Shown piece after piece: positions 45,901 to 58,458 of a DNA stretch of 64,000 bases. Position 1 is the stretch's first letter, and each line of letters starts with the position of its first letter. The DNA comes from Glycine soja. Its lineage: Eukaryota > Streptophyta > Magnoliopsida > Fabales > Fabaceae. The stretch is from contig NC_041004.1 of the NCBI RefSeq assembly GCF_004193775.1, forward strand, positions 2,246,718 to 2,310,717, in the 5' to 3' direction. Below the pieces are notes generated by a model, which was given only the letters and a program-made list of their open reading frames with translations, ran no database searches and was not told the DNA's origin. Position numbers and translations under genes: made by a program.

Positions 45901-47994
45901 CAAATCCTAAAATAAATGAGGATTTTGTATTGATGAGCTATGGATTTCTAACTTGATCTTATTCTTTAAAAAATATTTTTTTCATTTATGTATTGAATTG
46001 TACTCAATTTTCATGTTACAAATTTGTGCTGTGGGACTTTAAGTTTGACTTTGTTGGTTTTGCTGTAACTCATTTTCTTGTAAAAAGAAAAGCAGAGAAA
46101 CATGTGTTAAAACTTTATGTTTAAAAAAGCATCATTGGGTGTGTTCTGATCTGGATCACTGTTATTGTGGGAATTCAGGAAAGTTAGGGATTTATATTGT
46201 TGTTTTTCATATATTTGTTCAAATGTGTCTGAGTAAACTTAGGAATTTTCGTTATTGACTTTTAATATGAAGAAGAAGAATGGTGACAGTACGAGTAAAT
46301 AATAGCTGAAGTTGTAGGAGTAAATTATTGGATAAAGTTCTTATATTCATTTTTGTGAGCCATAACATTGCCTTGCTTACACTTTACAGTAACAATTTTG
46401 TTTTTGAACAACTTAATACTTGTTGGTTTTACTGTTGGTTTTTCTTTATTGAATGGGCCATAACTGCCAGTTAAATTTTCTTGTGTGTGAATGTGTTTCA
46501 ATCCAGAATTTTTTAGCACTATGTGCAAGTGGTTACTACGATGGAACTATATTTCACCGCAACATTAAGGGTTTTATGATTCAAGGTGGAGACCCAACTG
46601 GAACTGGCAAAGGGGGAACTAGTATATGGGGCAAGAAATTTAACGATGAGATAAGAGAATCTCTGAAGGTGAGTTTGTCCTCTATGAATCCATGTCTTTG
46701 AGGCCATGTGTTTTGTTAGGTGGCATTTCATAGATGTGTTGGAAGAGGCAGAACATAGCATATGATTTCTATTCCATGTCTGATGCATATTAAAAATAAA
46801 ATATAACAGGACATACCAACATGGTATAAATTATATAAAAAGTAGTATATTTTTGTTCTGCTGAAAAGGGGCTAATATGATTGTTTTGCTTCTCAATGCC
46901 ATTATCAGAATTTGAGTATAGAAAGGGCACATGGTTTCCATGGGATGAATACCGCTTTTTTTAGCATGCCTTAAAATGAAGAGCATAATTGGGATATACT
47001 GTTATCAACATGATTTATTTGAAAAACATATTTGTGTGCTGAAAAATGGCTTCTAAAGTTACTCCAAGATATGTTTGAGAGTTATTCCTATATCTGAAAA
47101 GAATAATGAACTAAGCAATCTCTATAGCTGAAACAAGAGTTATTTCTTGCATCTAACTTTGTAATTTTATGGAAATTTTACAATATTTAAAAAAATATCA
47201 TTTCAATCATAACCTAACCGACTGTCCTAAGCATACTAAAACTTCATTTTATTTATTTATATATGTCTTGATTGGTCAATTCTTTCTCTGGTTGATTAAA
47301 GTCAATTTTATTGTTTTGAAATATAATTATCTTAAAGATGTTACATTTTAGTATCTGATCAAATGTGATTAATTTATCAATTTGGTTTATGATGGTAGTG
47401 GTGAGCTGTGGGCTGTCATGGCATAAGAATAATGGGACTTTTCATTTTGATGTGTTTTATGGAGCAATAATTATTGGCATTTTTCTTCATCTTATGATTG
47501 TGGTAGTTAATAGGTTTCCCTTTTGTATGTTTCAGCACAATGCAAGAGGAATATTGGCAATGGCCAATAGTGGTCCAAATACTAATGGAAGCCAATTTTT
47601 CTTAACTTTCGCAAAGCAACCCCATTTAAATGGGCTATACACTGTGTTTGGCAAAGTAATTCATGGATTTGAAGTGCTCGATCTCATGGAGAAGGTATTT
47701 TATTCTTCTGTAATTATTAAAATTGTTTTTTCTCTTTTAAAAAAATTGGGTTGAAGCTCAAGGTAGCCTCAGGTTTTGTGGTTCTTGGCTTGCTTTGGCA
47801 ACTCGACTAATATCTGCATTTTTTTGGTGTCAGATTCATGTGCTTTTCTGGTGAATGTGTGCGTTTGTAATCATAGAAAAGAAGAAATAATATACTAATT
47901 TGTTGTGCAGACACAAACAGGGGCAGGGGACCGACCACTTGCGGAGATTAGGCTCAATCGTGTAACAATACATGCTAATCCACTTGCTGGTTAG
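42982..47994 (+). CDS. CYP18-1: peptidyl-prolyl cis-trans isomerase, cyclophilin CYP18-1 / PPIL3 type
   Basis: Exons are 42982-42984, 43084-43158, 46507-46668, 47536-47694 and 47911-47994, and all introns are GT-AG in phase 0. The 160-aa product begins [20 protein letters not shown] and is a minimal single-domain cyclophilin like Arabidopsis CYP18-1 and animal PPIL3, which are linked to spliceosomes. Catalytic-site blocks are present: [15 protein letters not shown] (Arg, Phe, Met, Gln), [13 protein letters not shown] (Asn, Gln, Phe) and GLYTVFGKV. The canonical active-site Trp is replaced in [11 protein letters not shown] (Tyr), as expected for the PPIL3 branch. Coding exon 1 is just the ATG. 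Intron 2 is 3348 bp because it contains a complete PPR gene on the same strand; without that unit it would be about 374 bp. The gene appears intact. Confidence 0.95.
43454..46427 (+). repeat. PPR duplication unit, copy nested in CYP18-1 intron 2
   Basis: This is the sister of 37872-40817, with sharp edges inside the intron: 295 bases of unique intron precede it and 79 bases follow it before the exon 3 acceptor. Its 3' flank keeps the sister's GAGGATTTTGTATT and GGTGACAGTA landmarks. Confidence 0.92.
43582..45900 (+). CDS. pentatricopeptide repeat protein, PLS subfamily, E class
   Basis: The intronless 772-aa frame starts at the first ATG ([19 protein letters not shown]). The upstream open part has no ATG and includes a TTTGTATCTCAG that may be a splice acceptor in the leader. 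The N terminus is basic and Ser/Phe-containing, as in an organelle transit peptide. Tandem PPR motifs run through most of the protein, for example [74 protein letters not shown] and [20 protein letters not shown]. The C terminus ([20 protein letters not shown]...) is an E/E+ region without a DYW deaminase. Family members bind organelle RNA and usually recruit C-to-U editing factors. It resembles At4g32430-type proteins, but I am not certain. It lies wholly within an intron of CYP18-1. Confidence 0.93.
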   Translation: MLCPLKTRHRVPLQLSFRLCSKFFHALKHDHHQFDFIPHPNAASVNHSMLNCLHSRLPFQALTAFKNHFQLHSLENVDEVTVALSLKACQGESKLGCQIHGFAVCSGFVSFVTVSNSLMKMYCKSGNFGKALIVFENLSHPDIVSWNTVLSGFEESVDALNFARSMHYCGIAFDPVTYTSALAFCWGDHGFLFGWQLHSLVVKCGLGCEVFIGNALVTMYSRWGMLDEARRVFDEMPERDLVSWNAMISGYAQEGKCYGLEAVLLFVNMVRHGMLIDHVSLTGAVSACGHMKNLELGRQIHGLTQKVGYGTHVSVCNVLMSTYSKCEVPKDAKAVFESISNRNVVSWTTMISIDEEDAVSLFNAMRVNGVYPNDVTFIGLIHAVTIRNLVTEGLTIHGLCIKSCFLSEQTVSNSFITMYAKFECIQESTKIFEELNCRETVSWNALISGYAQNGSYKEALLTYLSAVKEIKPNQYTFGSVLNAIAAAEDISLNHGKSCHSHLLKLGLGTDPIVSGALLDMYGKRGDIIESQRVFNETLERTQFAWTAIISAYARHGDFESVMSLYTEMEREGINPDSITFLSVLAACCRKGMVDAGHRVFDSMVKKHSIEPTSEHYSIMVDMLGRVGRLDEAEELMHQIPGGPGLSVLQSLLGSCRLHGNMEMAEKVVGRLIEMDPASSGPYVLMANLYAEKGKWEKVAEVRRGMRGRGVKKEVGFSWVDVSNVDSLYLHGFSSGDKSHPESENICKIAEFLGLQMKILKENREREGEWYNE

Positions 47995-50063
47995 CCTTTT
48001 GTCTCAACAGTTTTTTTTTATGTAAAATTTCAGTTTTTGTTTTTAAAAAATGATCTAGCTTAAAGGGAAGGAGAAAGTGAATTCTTATGTACTAATTTGA
48101 GTACTTGTTCATACCTACTGATTCAAAGTAGCATTTTGATTGATCAAGTGTAGTAAAATGTATAATGATTTATGAGATATGCATGGAATACGATAAGCAC
48201 ATATTTATGGATATTTCAAGTGGCGAAATTGTATGATGTGAGAGATCTTGGTGTTGGCGTTGTGAAAATTTTATTGCCAAGCGTATGCCTGATGTCCAAG
48301 CTAGCTAGTTTGCTAGCAATGTTTACTCTTTTTGGCTCTTGGATTGTTAATTGTTTCTAAAATTTTAATTGGTGATTTGATATCTTCTGAAGAGCTCTCA
48401 TGTCAAAAGGTACATGCCAGCTAGTACTTGGCTTACTTCATTATTTTTGTTTTTACTGCTGGCTTTCTTCATTATATTTATAGCTTTATATGTCCTATAG
48501 ACATTCTCCATTATATTCAATTACTATGCGATATTGAATCGTCGATCTCCTAATTTCCTTCTGCTGCAGTAGATCCTCTTATATCCTTGATGAATGATTA
48601 TTCTTTCCTTTCTTTTTCCTCTTAATCACTCCCAATTTCTGTGTCAACCTTTTTTGCCACTTATTTTTTTATTGACTGGCATAGCTCTGAACTAGGTAAA
48701 CATCCTCTTTGTCTTTGACCTTTTTCTATTACACCTCGACCCATTATCTCTCCATCCATGCATCTAATTGAGCCATTGTAGAAACATTTTTTTAATGGTC
48801 CTTTGGTTGGCTTTTGCCTCTTAATTTGCGCTCCATCCTTTATCAATTCTTGGATTATTGCGCCTTTGTTACTGTCATTCCTATGATTTACGCCTATACC
48901 AACCATCTCCCTCTCGCTTGGGAAGTGTTCTCACCTTGTCACTGTTATTGTTAAATTCACTTGCATACTTTCTATTTTATGTTATAAAAATATCTTTCTT
49001 TTTTTACAAATGTTACTAATTAGTATGTTATGTTATCATTCCAACCCTTATGCCTCTCACCTAGACCATCTTATGACACCCTTACAAAAATATCCTTGAT
49101 TCAAATATGTTTTTTACAAAGAATTTAAGGTGCATTAAAATAGAAGTACAAAGGTGAACTTACTCGTATCGGGTGAGAATAACAGTTCCCCTCTTGTCTT
49201 TCTTATTGGGTTGCTTGATATGTGGCAAGTTAGTAGCAGTAATAATAAACTCGAAAGTTTGGATATTAAACTCAAGATACTAATTGTATTCTCAAATGTA
49301 AATCGCATAAATTAAATAATTTTGAGTTTTTATTTTGAATTAGAGATTGTTTGTGTTTGTGTTAAGAAAATAAAAAGATAAATAACAATTTCAAAGAAGA
49401 GATATATATGAATAAAAGTAATTCGGATTATGATTTAACATGTATCGTTTTTTCCTTAATTTTTATTTTAATTATGAACTCTCAGCTACTAATTAGTTGC
49501 TTAATACCTCTTATTTTAATTATTAGTCTATGATTAAGGTTTGAAAATATTCTTTTCCCTAAATCAATCCTGCATTGGTCATTTGACATTAAATTTATGA
49601 TTAAAGATGAATAATATAGAAGTTTGTAAAAGGGGATTCATGTTGTCAATTTGATCATGCAAGTTTTATGAATCATATCATTTTATAGGTTAGTCAATTA
49701 CGAGAAGATGATCACTAACATGCAATTAACTAATATTCAGAGTGATCAATTTCAATATAGAAGTGAAAGTGATAGAATGAAACAATTAACTGAATAACAT
49801 AAAAAAAAAATTTAAAAAGAGAAACTAGAGTACATGGGTACAACTAAATCACAATATGAATTTTAAGGGATTTAGCCAATCATGGTCATAGAATAACTAA
49901 ACAACATATAATATTGCATTAGAGATAAAAGAGATAAAAAATTCTTATAGATTTGGACCCCAATTGTTTTACAATTCTGCTCTCAAAAGATCTTGTTCAA
50001 GAAATGTATATTGATTTTCAAATCCCCCAAGTATAGACTTTCACCTTTTATTTATAAACTCCT
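47995..50063. other. CYP18-1 3' flank and gene-poor DNA
   Basis: The first bases are 3' UTR. Open frames at 48172-48360 (+) and 48661-48906 (-) have no recognisable family, and the rest is AT-rich spacer. Confidence 0.4.
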
Positions 50064-50262
50064 AAAGATAATTACTTTAATTAGACACACTACATATAAA
50101 TATTCTAATATGATATCTAAAGATAATTACTTTAATTAGGCACACTGTAAATATATATTCTAATATGATATTTAAAGATAATTATTTTTAATTAGGTATG
50201 CTATAGATAAATATTCTAATTAGATCCCTAAAAATAATTATTTTAATTAAATGCCTAAAGAG
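50064..50262 (+). repeat. ~65-bp tandem repeat, three to four units
   Basis: AAGATAATTACTTTAATTAG, then a CACACT/GGTATGCTAT segment, then AATATTCTAATATGATAT recurs at 50064, 50119, 50175 and partly at 50230, with increasing divergence. Confidence 0.75.
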
Positions 50263-52559
50263 AGTTTTTCTTAATTAAGTTCATTATGGTCACAGTGATA
50301 TCCACCACGACCGTTATCGGAATCCTAGCGCTGAAACTTGAGATATTATGCAATGACGAGAACTTTCATGATTGATCATGACCTTTTTGGTTGATACGAT
50401 CGTGATCAATGTACCATAACCGTTATCAAATAAAAATAACATCAAATCATCATGAAATTGTGTATTTTTTAACTTTTCTACTTAATTGAGTGATACTTCT
50501 CTAAGGTAAAAATTAATGTTCAAATGTGAGTTTTGTTAATAAAGTACATGAAATAAGATAAAAAGATTTACATTAACTATCATTTAAATTATGGTTTATC
50601 AATATGACTTGCTGCTTGGTCCAAGCTCATTCTTTATTGGTCATAATTCTCCTAGTTCTTATTGTTGCTTGATGGGCTATCTCCTTACATGCCAAGTCCA
50701 CATCTATTTTTGTGATTCTAGTAACATCATGGTTTGGTGCTGGGACTGAGACCCTTTTCTTTGTCCATATTAGGTTTGACACAAAGCCAAATCTCTTCAG
50801 TCTTCCCATTCTTATTAAGCTTCTCAGGTATTACAAACTTTTTCCACACTTTCCCATTTTTCTAAAATTCTCCGCATCTCCAACATTCCAAAGTTTAGAA
50901 AACTAGTATAGTAATATGTCGTGGATTCTTTAAGCAACTTGTTGAGATAATCAATATTGTTAGTGAGAGTTTTTTTTTCCCTTTTGGAGTGTGTTGATCT
51001 TAATCCGTTATCTTTCTTGTCTGCCCGACAATCTTGCCCTCTTTTGAATAATATTTATTTATACTATCAGCTGTTCCTTTGGTTATGCTCACAAAAAATG
51101 GATCTATAACTTTTTGTCTGTTTGTATGGTTAACAACAATATTCTATCTTATCTTTATCATATTCTCTTATACTATATTATATAGTGTGCGAATGGATTT
51201 TAAAATTTTTCGTCGTTTTACTAAAATAAAATTACTATATAAAGAGATCAGACTATATAGTACAGAAGTAAACAAAATCTGAAATTAACATTATTGTAAA
51301 TGGAATTACATATCTATAAATTTCTAAAATTCCTTGTTGTGCGTTCACGGCACCTTGTTTAAAAAGTGTCATGATGATCTTGCTAAGATTATTCTTTTCC
51401 CTGTACTACATGAGATTCCAGTTCCAGTATCTGTTTGGTAAAAATTCATGCAGAGCCATAATTGCACTTGTTTAAAAATTGTCGCGATGATCACGCTCAG
51501 ATGGAAGGAGATGAAAATATATAGAAGAACATCAAGGTTCGAATCAAATTTCTACAAATACTCTCATTTGAAACTTTCAATCTCGTATATATCCATCACC
51601 CTCTTGTTCCTCTAAAGTGATCAATCTATATTAAAAAATAAAGTAAATAATCTTAGTTGTTTATGAAAAAAATTAACAATCAATATTACATATCATTAAC
51701 GTGTTAAAATATTAACTATTGTTAACTTAAATGATTTTCTTATCAATAACTTAAATGGTTTGCTTTACCATCTATAAAGTAAATTACTAACTTTAGAGAA
51801 ATCAAATCTCTTACCTACATGATTTACTATAAACATACATCAATTTTCTCTTTCATTCATTTTCACCCATTTTCTTATCTTTCTCTTGTTCTCTCAACGT
51901 AACACTAATTACATATATTACTATCTTTTTTTTCCCTCTCTTCTCTCCATCCCAATTCACTTGAAAACGGATTGTAAGTTTAGATTTATCCATCCTACAT
52001 TGTTTAGGGGTCCACCAGGAGTTTCACTGAAATAAAATCATATCAAATATCATGATGGTGATGTTAATAGACAAATAAAGTTAAGTGAAAATGATGAGGA
52101 TGTGTATCAATTTCGAAAGCAATCAATGGATGTGGGTAATTGAGTGGCATATAGAAAGATCCTAAATTTCTTATTTGAAATGAAGGGAAATTGTATTGTT
52201 GACGTGGACCACAAGATGATGGTGAGATCGAGGTGCATGAGCTAGCAGTCGATACTTCGATAGTGCATGTGAAATTGCTGCAACACTTCAGCTTCATTCA
52301 GATAATAATTTATTAGCATGCATGCATCCCAATCCATGTAATATAGTAATGCAAGAACGAGCTTTTGATGAAGAAAGTTGATCCCTAAAATGAGTGAATA
52401 CAAATGTATTTATTCTTTACTTTTGGTGGGTTAAACTCAATATATATTTTAAATTATATAAAAGAAGAATTAAACTTTTTACATAGGTTAAAATCAATTT
52501 GTACACTTCATTTAATTTCTCCAAAGCTGATTTTAACTTATTGGATAAACTTAATTAGT
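50263..52559. other. gene-less AT-rich DNA
   Basis: No supported gene. A minus-strand frame at 52064-52297 and others nearby lack family signatures. Confidence 0.4.
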
Positions 52560-52815
52560 TTAATTGTTCATTAGTCCCTATAATTATATTAATTTTACTT
52601 TTTAGTTCCTATACTTAAAAATCATCTCTTTTAGTGCTTATACACATTTTTTTAATCTTTTTTTGCCCATATAAGTTTAGATGGTAGAGACTAAAATGAT
52701 TAAAAAAGCTATGTATAAGGACTAAAATTGATTAAGAATAATGTGTATAAATTAAAATAAATAACCTTTAAATATAGGAAATTATATAGACTAAATAAGT
52801 CATTAAAATGAATGA
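52560..52815. mobile_element. foldback MITE
   Basis: The left arm (CATTAGTCCCTATAATTATA, TTTTAGTTCCTATACTTAAA, TTTTAGTGCTTATACACATT) is inverted in the right arm (AATGTGTATAAATTAAAATA, TTTAAATATAGGAAATTATA, TAGACTAAATAAGTCATTAA). The centre is near 52685. There is no coding capacity. Confidence 0.55.
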
Positions 52816-53037
52816 CTTTTTTTTCCTCTAAAAGAAAATCATTAAACCACCTTACTTTCTTATTGTCTTATCTTTTAAATTCTTATTGAGATGCTTATGG
52901 ACACAAGATTTTATTCAATATATTTCATCTTGTTCACTGCATGCCTCAATTTTGTTATGACAACCAATATATATGGTTGCTAATGATGGGCTTAAAAAAG
53001 GTGGACATTTTTTTTAAAAGTGCTCAATTAATAATTT

Positions 53038-53495
53038 GGGTGTTGCTAGGTGCACCCAACATTTTTTAAAATACCAAAACTACCCCTGCGCTTTTTCCGC
53101 ATTTGTGATGAGTGTGTGTGAGAGTGGTCCGTAAATCGTACAGATCAAGTTGATCCGTAAGGTTGATACGGATCAAGTTGATTCGTATGGTGATATTAAG
53201 CATACAAATCAACTTGATCTGTAAGGCTTTTACGGATCAAGTTGATCTGTATTGTTCCGTAAAAAGCTTACGGATCAACTTGATTCGTAAGCCTTTTATG
53301 GAACAATACGGATCAACTTGACCCATAGAAGCCTTACGAATCAACTTGATCCGTAAAAGGCTTATGGATCAAGTCCGTAAGGCTTCTACGGATCAAGTTG
53401 ATCCATAAAAGGCTTACGGATCAAGGATATTTTTGTCATTTTACCTTAAGTGCTGGATGCACCAGCAATAATGCAGGGTGCACCTAGCAACACCC
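53038..53495. mobile_element. 458-bp MULE-type MITE with 9-bp target duplication
   Basis: Perfect 19-bp ends GGGTGTTGCTAGGTGCACC are inverted at both sides, and the flanking 9-bp repeat is TAATAATTT (53029-53037 and 53496-53504), diagnostic of Mutator-like transposition. The inner right end (minus strand TGCATTATTGCTGGTGCATC) matches the TIR of the 11 kb MULE. The interior is an array of ACGGATCAAGTTGATCCGTA-like palindromes (53140-53430) in both orientations and has no gene. It is a non-autonomous relative of the 11 kb element. Confidence 0.93.
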
Positions 53496-53504
53496 TAATA
53501 ATTT

Positions 53505-55360
53505 TAACTAATTGAGATAGGACCTTCTCGTTGTCATTGGGTCAAGCCTTAATGACTAAATGGATGTTGAACTATGAGCTCTTGTGCCACATGCAACAAT
53601 TAAGGCTAAGAGGTTGCGGATCCTCTCATTATCATTGGGCCAAGCCCCAATGACTTTACCAATGTGATTGTACTTGTGGAGTTTCTACTTTAGGGTTTGA
53701 GTTGTTGGGCCGAACCTAGGTAGCAATTGAATTCACCAAATTATAAGTCTTTGAGTTTGTGTGACAACACTTGACTTTAAGGGTTGTGAGTTATCAGATA
53801 ATCTTTGTGTCGAGCTCAATGACATTCGTCGTAGGTCAATACCAACCCAACTTGACCTAGATGGTGCAATATGTGTTTTAATGTCTTAATGATCCTATCT
53901 TTAATCTTGATAATTTGGGGGATTGATCTAGTAATATCTTATCACAATAAATCATGGACATAAAATATGATTAGATCATATCTTATTAAGGTTATTATAA
54001 AAACTAGAGTGTGGCCTAGAGATAGAGTAGAATACACACACTTGATGCTTTGGAGTCTAGATAGGTAGCCTCCAATCCTATCTAGGGTAGTCCATCTAGA
54101 AACAAAGACGATAATCAATTTAATTCTAAATCAAGATATGTATTTCATCAACATTTAGCTTTTTCTACCATATACCCAACTAGTTCTTTAATTGCCTAGT
54201 ATTGCATGATAAAATTGAATGCTAAATAAATACAAAATACTCAGTAAATTAAGATTGTGTATTGGATGAATGTGTTAGAATAGATGAGAGAAAGGAAAAA
54301 AGAATAATAGATATCTAATGTTTAAAGTTTAAGTTTCAAGAACTTAGAATTATTTTAAAAGAAGTTGAAGGGGCCTGGTATCGAGAGCTCAAGTTTTGAG
54401 TTGGAAAAAGTATGGTAAATTTGAACCAATTATTTGAAATATCTAAAAAATTAATTGAAATACATTAAATTAATAAGTTTTAATTCCTTAATTATATTTA
54501 ACCTAAAAGGTTTGAAACTGATTTGGATATATATGCAGCTGAGATGTGATGGACGGCTATGGATGAATGGATTATGTGTCGGATATATATGCAGCTATGT
54601 TATATACTTTAAGATGCAAGTGCAATTCGTTTGTAGGGAATAGTCTGTTGTTTTAATTTCAGAAGTTAAATATTGAGACATGTAGTGGTTCATGTCTCTG
54701 CTTTGGTAATTTAATAACTTTCATGCACTTATTGTGCTGGTTTCTTATATCTATCGTATATATTTATTATTTCTTGCTGATAAAAAGAAAACGATCGAAC
54801 AACCTTTCCTTTTTTTTTTTTTTTAAGGAACAATCCATTAATTTTCTTGTGTACAATGACCACAATAGGAATTTAACCCAAAATCTCATGCATTTATTTC
54901 AATTTCTATCACTAAACTAACCCTAGTAAGTTCTTAAAATAGCAGTATGTGTGTGTTCAATGAGTATGACGATTGACGAGAATTCAACTACTAAACAGAT
55001 TTTAAATATTAGGCTAGGCTAATATACCACACGAAAAAGGAAAGACAACTCTCCAATCACTTAATTAGCATCTTTTTTTGATTTCTAAGTCAAGAGATTA
55101 ATCTTACTTAGTGTATAACTATCATCATGTTCTAATGATATGCACATGTTGAATAGATTTTTATCAAATGTTATGCATAATTCATATTTTAAAGGTTTTT
55201 GCGACATAAATAATACACAAAATTTAATAAAATGTTGCAAAAATATATTATAATAATATTTATTCATATTTGATGATATTTTTTAAATATTATTAAAATA
55301 TTTTAATAATATTTTTATTAAGCGTTACATAGAAATATTGTTGAAATTCGTATGTGTAAC
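53505..55360. other. gene-less DNA right of the MITE
   Basis: Two diverged copies of a phrase meaning CTTCTCGTTGTCATTGGGTC / CCTCTCATTATCATTGGGCC lie at 53523 and 53620. Otherwise it is AT-rich spacer. Confidence 0.4.
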
Positions 55361-55366
55361 AGTGAC

Positions 55367-55550
55367 AAATATATCAAAGTAACTAAATCTGCTCTTAATA
55401 TAAGTTTGAAAAAAAGATATGGATGAATAGTTGTGGTCCAATTAATTGTACACCAAAATATCAAAGGAACTAAATCTGCTCAGAAATTTGAGAAAAGTGA
55501 TATCGATGAATAGTTGTTGTCCAACTAATTATACACCCCAAAAATATATA
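55367..55550 (+). repeat. ~85-bp tandem duplication
   Basis: ATCAAAGTAACTAAATCTGCTC through TTGTGGTCCAATTAATTGTACACC (55373-55453) is repeated as ATCAAAGGAACTAAATCTGCTC through GTTGTCCAACTAATTATACACC (55461-55538). Confidence 0.75.
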
Positions 55551-57265
55551 TAGACTATAAAACCATCTTGAAAATATAGGGGGATTTTGATATCATAGTT
55601 GACTATCAATATCTTCATATCTCCCCGTAGTGCTAGCTAGTATTTTGGCAGTAGTAATACAAGAAATGAGTGAGGGATAGTGGTCCTTCTCCTCATCGAA
55701 TGGCTTAACCTTCATGTTCAAAAGGATATCATGATTCATGAGGGATTCAAGAACCCATTTTCAATTGGAATCTACTTTTTTTATTTTTATTTCATATGAA
55801 ATATATAGATATACGTTTTCTTTACAAGCAAAAACTTTATGAAAAATATATATAGTTAGACACAAGTATCTAAAACAAAAGGAAATAAATGGTTACATGA
55901 AATAACGAAGTAGAATTTATGGGAGGTAATCCTGTTTGAATCGAGTAGAATCACTATAAGCTATAAGACGTTTTATTTAAGTATTTAACTTGATTGCATA
56001 TAATTAAAATTTGAATCCAAAACTTTTAATTAAGATAAATCAGTCTCATGCCAATTGATCTATATTTTTTGTGGTATATGTTGTAGGTACACATACTATA
56101 ACATAACATAAAAAGAATGAACATGTAGCCATAATTAAATAAAAACTTCTGTTCTTTTCCTCTGCGCTGCTTTGCCTTTATAGCTCTATACAAGCTGAAA
56201 AGGACACCCTAAATTTAAGCTCAAAAGTAACGCCCTACGCGTTTTTGCCCTAATATGACACTTCGCTTTCCTATCTACAATCTCCACATTAGCTATATGT
56301 TTGCATCCTTAGCTTATCTAGACGAAATTTCAATTCATGATTTTTATCAACTTTCAAACATATATTGGACTTCCAATGCAAAATAAATTAGAAAAATAAT
56401 TTCCCTCAAGATTCAAATTGATATTGTGAACTTATATACCAAGGTATTTATTTATTTATTTGTTTTTTTGCAAATAAACAAGTTGAAGGAAACATGTGAA
56501 GTGGCTATGCCGAAGTTGAACCAATATATATACTAGCTGCTCCCACTATACATATACCATCATGATATAAACAAAACCCCGCACACCTAGTGGTCATAAT
56601 GATAGAGAAGAAGATGAAGCCAAAATGGAGGTTTCATTTTCTAAATAAATGAGTATGGCTTTGGTACTCAATTACTTGAAGAAAAGGGACAACCAAAGGG
56701 ACCTAACCACATTGACTAACCCCTTTCATCTTCATTAACGGTACCCTCTCTTCCAATACTACACTCTTTTTATTTGTTTTTTTGGGATAAAAATGTTTCA
56801 CTCATTTTCAATTGGCTTCATCTTAATTATTCACGTGACTTTCACGTGCTGCTCCATGTGACTCTTCTCTCCAAGTTGGACTAAATTGGGGCTCTAACAT
56901 AGCATACTCAATTTTTTTTTTCCTTTCTCGAGAAGATATAATTGATACGAAATAGTCACGGTCAAAAATAGGATTTAAATTTGAACCACTTGATTAACAA
57001 TCATATAATAATTTGGTTTTTTTGGTATACTCAAATTTGGTTATTATTATATGATATAATAATTTAGTGCAAAATGAAAAATATAATTGGTAGCAGTATG
57101 AAACTCCGACAATTAATTAATATTGATTACGTCTCTAATAAGCTAACTAAAAAGAAAAATTAACGTGTGCTAATCCAGTCGGTCGAGTATATATAAATAT
57201 AAGTCACTTTGGGCTAAGTTTTCAAATTTAGCAATGATTAATATTTGATGACAGTGTTTTGAATC

Positions 57266-57306
<41 letters not shown>

Positions 57307-58350
57307 CGTGAACTTAGAGAAACCTATTGCATAATTTGAAAAGGGAGAAAAGTTGCATCTTCTTTTCAAACAAAACAGTTCTCCTGAGGTAGTTAGAGCA
57401 CCGAATTATAACTTTTAACTTAACGACAAGGAAATATCCAGTGAGAGGAATGTTGTAAGTGAACTCAATTTTACCAATCTTTTATAATTGATTAAAATTA
57501 AGTATAACATAAATGCAAAATACTTTTACATAATTACGTGACATTTAAATAAAATATAATTTTGACTGTTTATATAAAATTCATTAATCAAAGTTTATTG
57601 TTTCTCCGTCTCACGATAAAATTTCTTTCATTAGGTACCATTGCTTTGACCGTATAATGGAGTTTTTTACTTAAAAAATACAAAAAAAAAAAAAATTATA
57701 CAACAAACTAAAAATTATTTACCCAAATGATACAAAATACTATTAAAGGTGAGAAATCGGTGTTTTTCAAACCAAACCGATTACTTACCTTCTAATTGGA
57801 ACCGATTTCTTAACTTTTTTTTAGTATACGTTTAGAAAGCAGTTCCCTAGAAATTGATTTTTTTAGTATGATTTCTTTTATTTTTTATATGCTTTTTGTT
57901 ATTTGTTTTAATTTTTTTTATTAATTCATATATTTTTTTTAAAAATAAAATAAAATTTTATTTAGCATATGTTGTTGTTAGTTTTACATTAATTTTATTT
58001 TGTTTAAAATTATTTCTAAACCTTTCTATTTCTTTTTCAATTCCACACAACATGCCAAAAAGATTCATTTTAAATTAATTTATTTTAAAAAAACACCTAT
58101 AACACATTTTTATCAAATAGTATTTAAAAAATAATTAATCCTTAAATGAAATATTTAAAATAGGTGGCATAATTTGAAAGTAAATGTACCTTAAAAAAAG
58201 AAAAAAAAATGAAACCAAGTTTATCTAAGTTAAAAAAGACTAAAAAAGAATAAAGAAAATTTAAATAAATAATCCAAGAACTAACATAATTAAAGTACAT
58301 AAAAAAGTTAGAACAACTAGTTTTGCAGTGACTACACAGATTCATCATGC
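55551..58350. other. gene-less AT-rich DNA
   Basis: This contains an (AT)n run of about 17 units at 57270-57304. I found no gene, RNA or element ends. Confidence 0.4.
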
Positions 58351-58458
58351 ATTAGAGCAATTATCTCATCAACAATGCTTGATTTTTTTTTTTGGTTTGT
58401 GCAACTAGCATGACAAAAATTTCATTTGGAGAACGTCCAAAAGTTACATTAAACTAAA

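Noticed and set aside
48661..48906. 81-aa minus-strand frame as a transposon fragment
   Set aside because: No motif that I can name; not enough to call an element.
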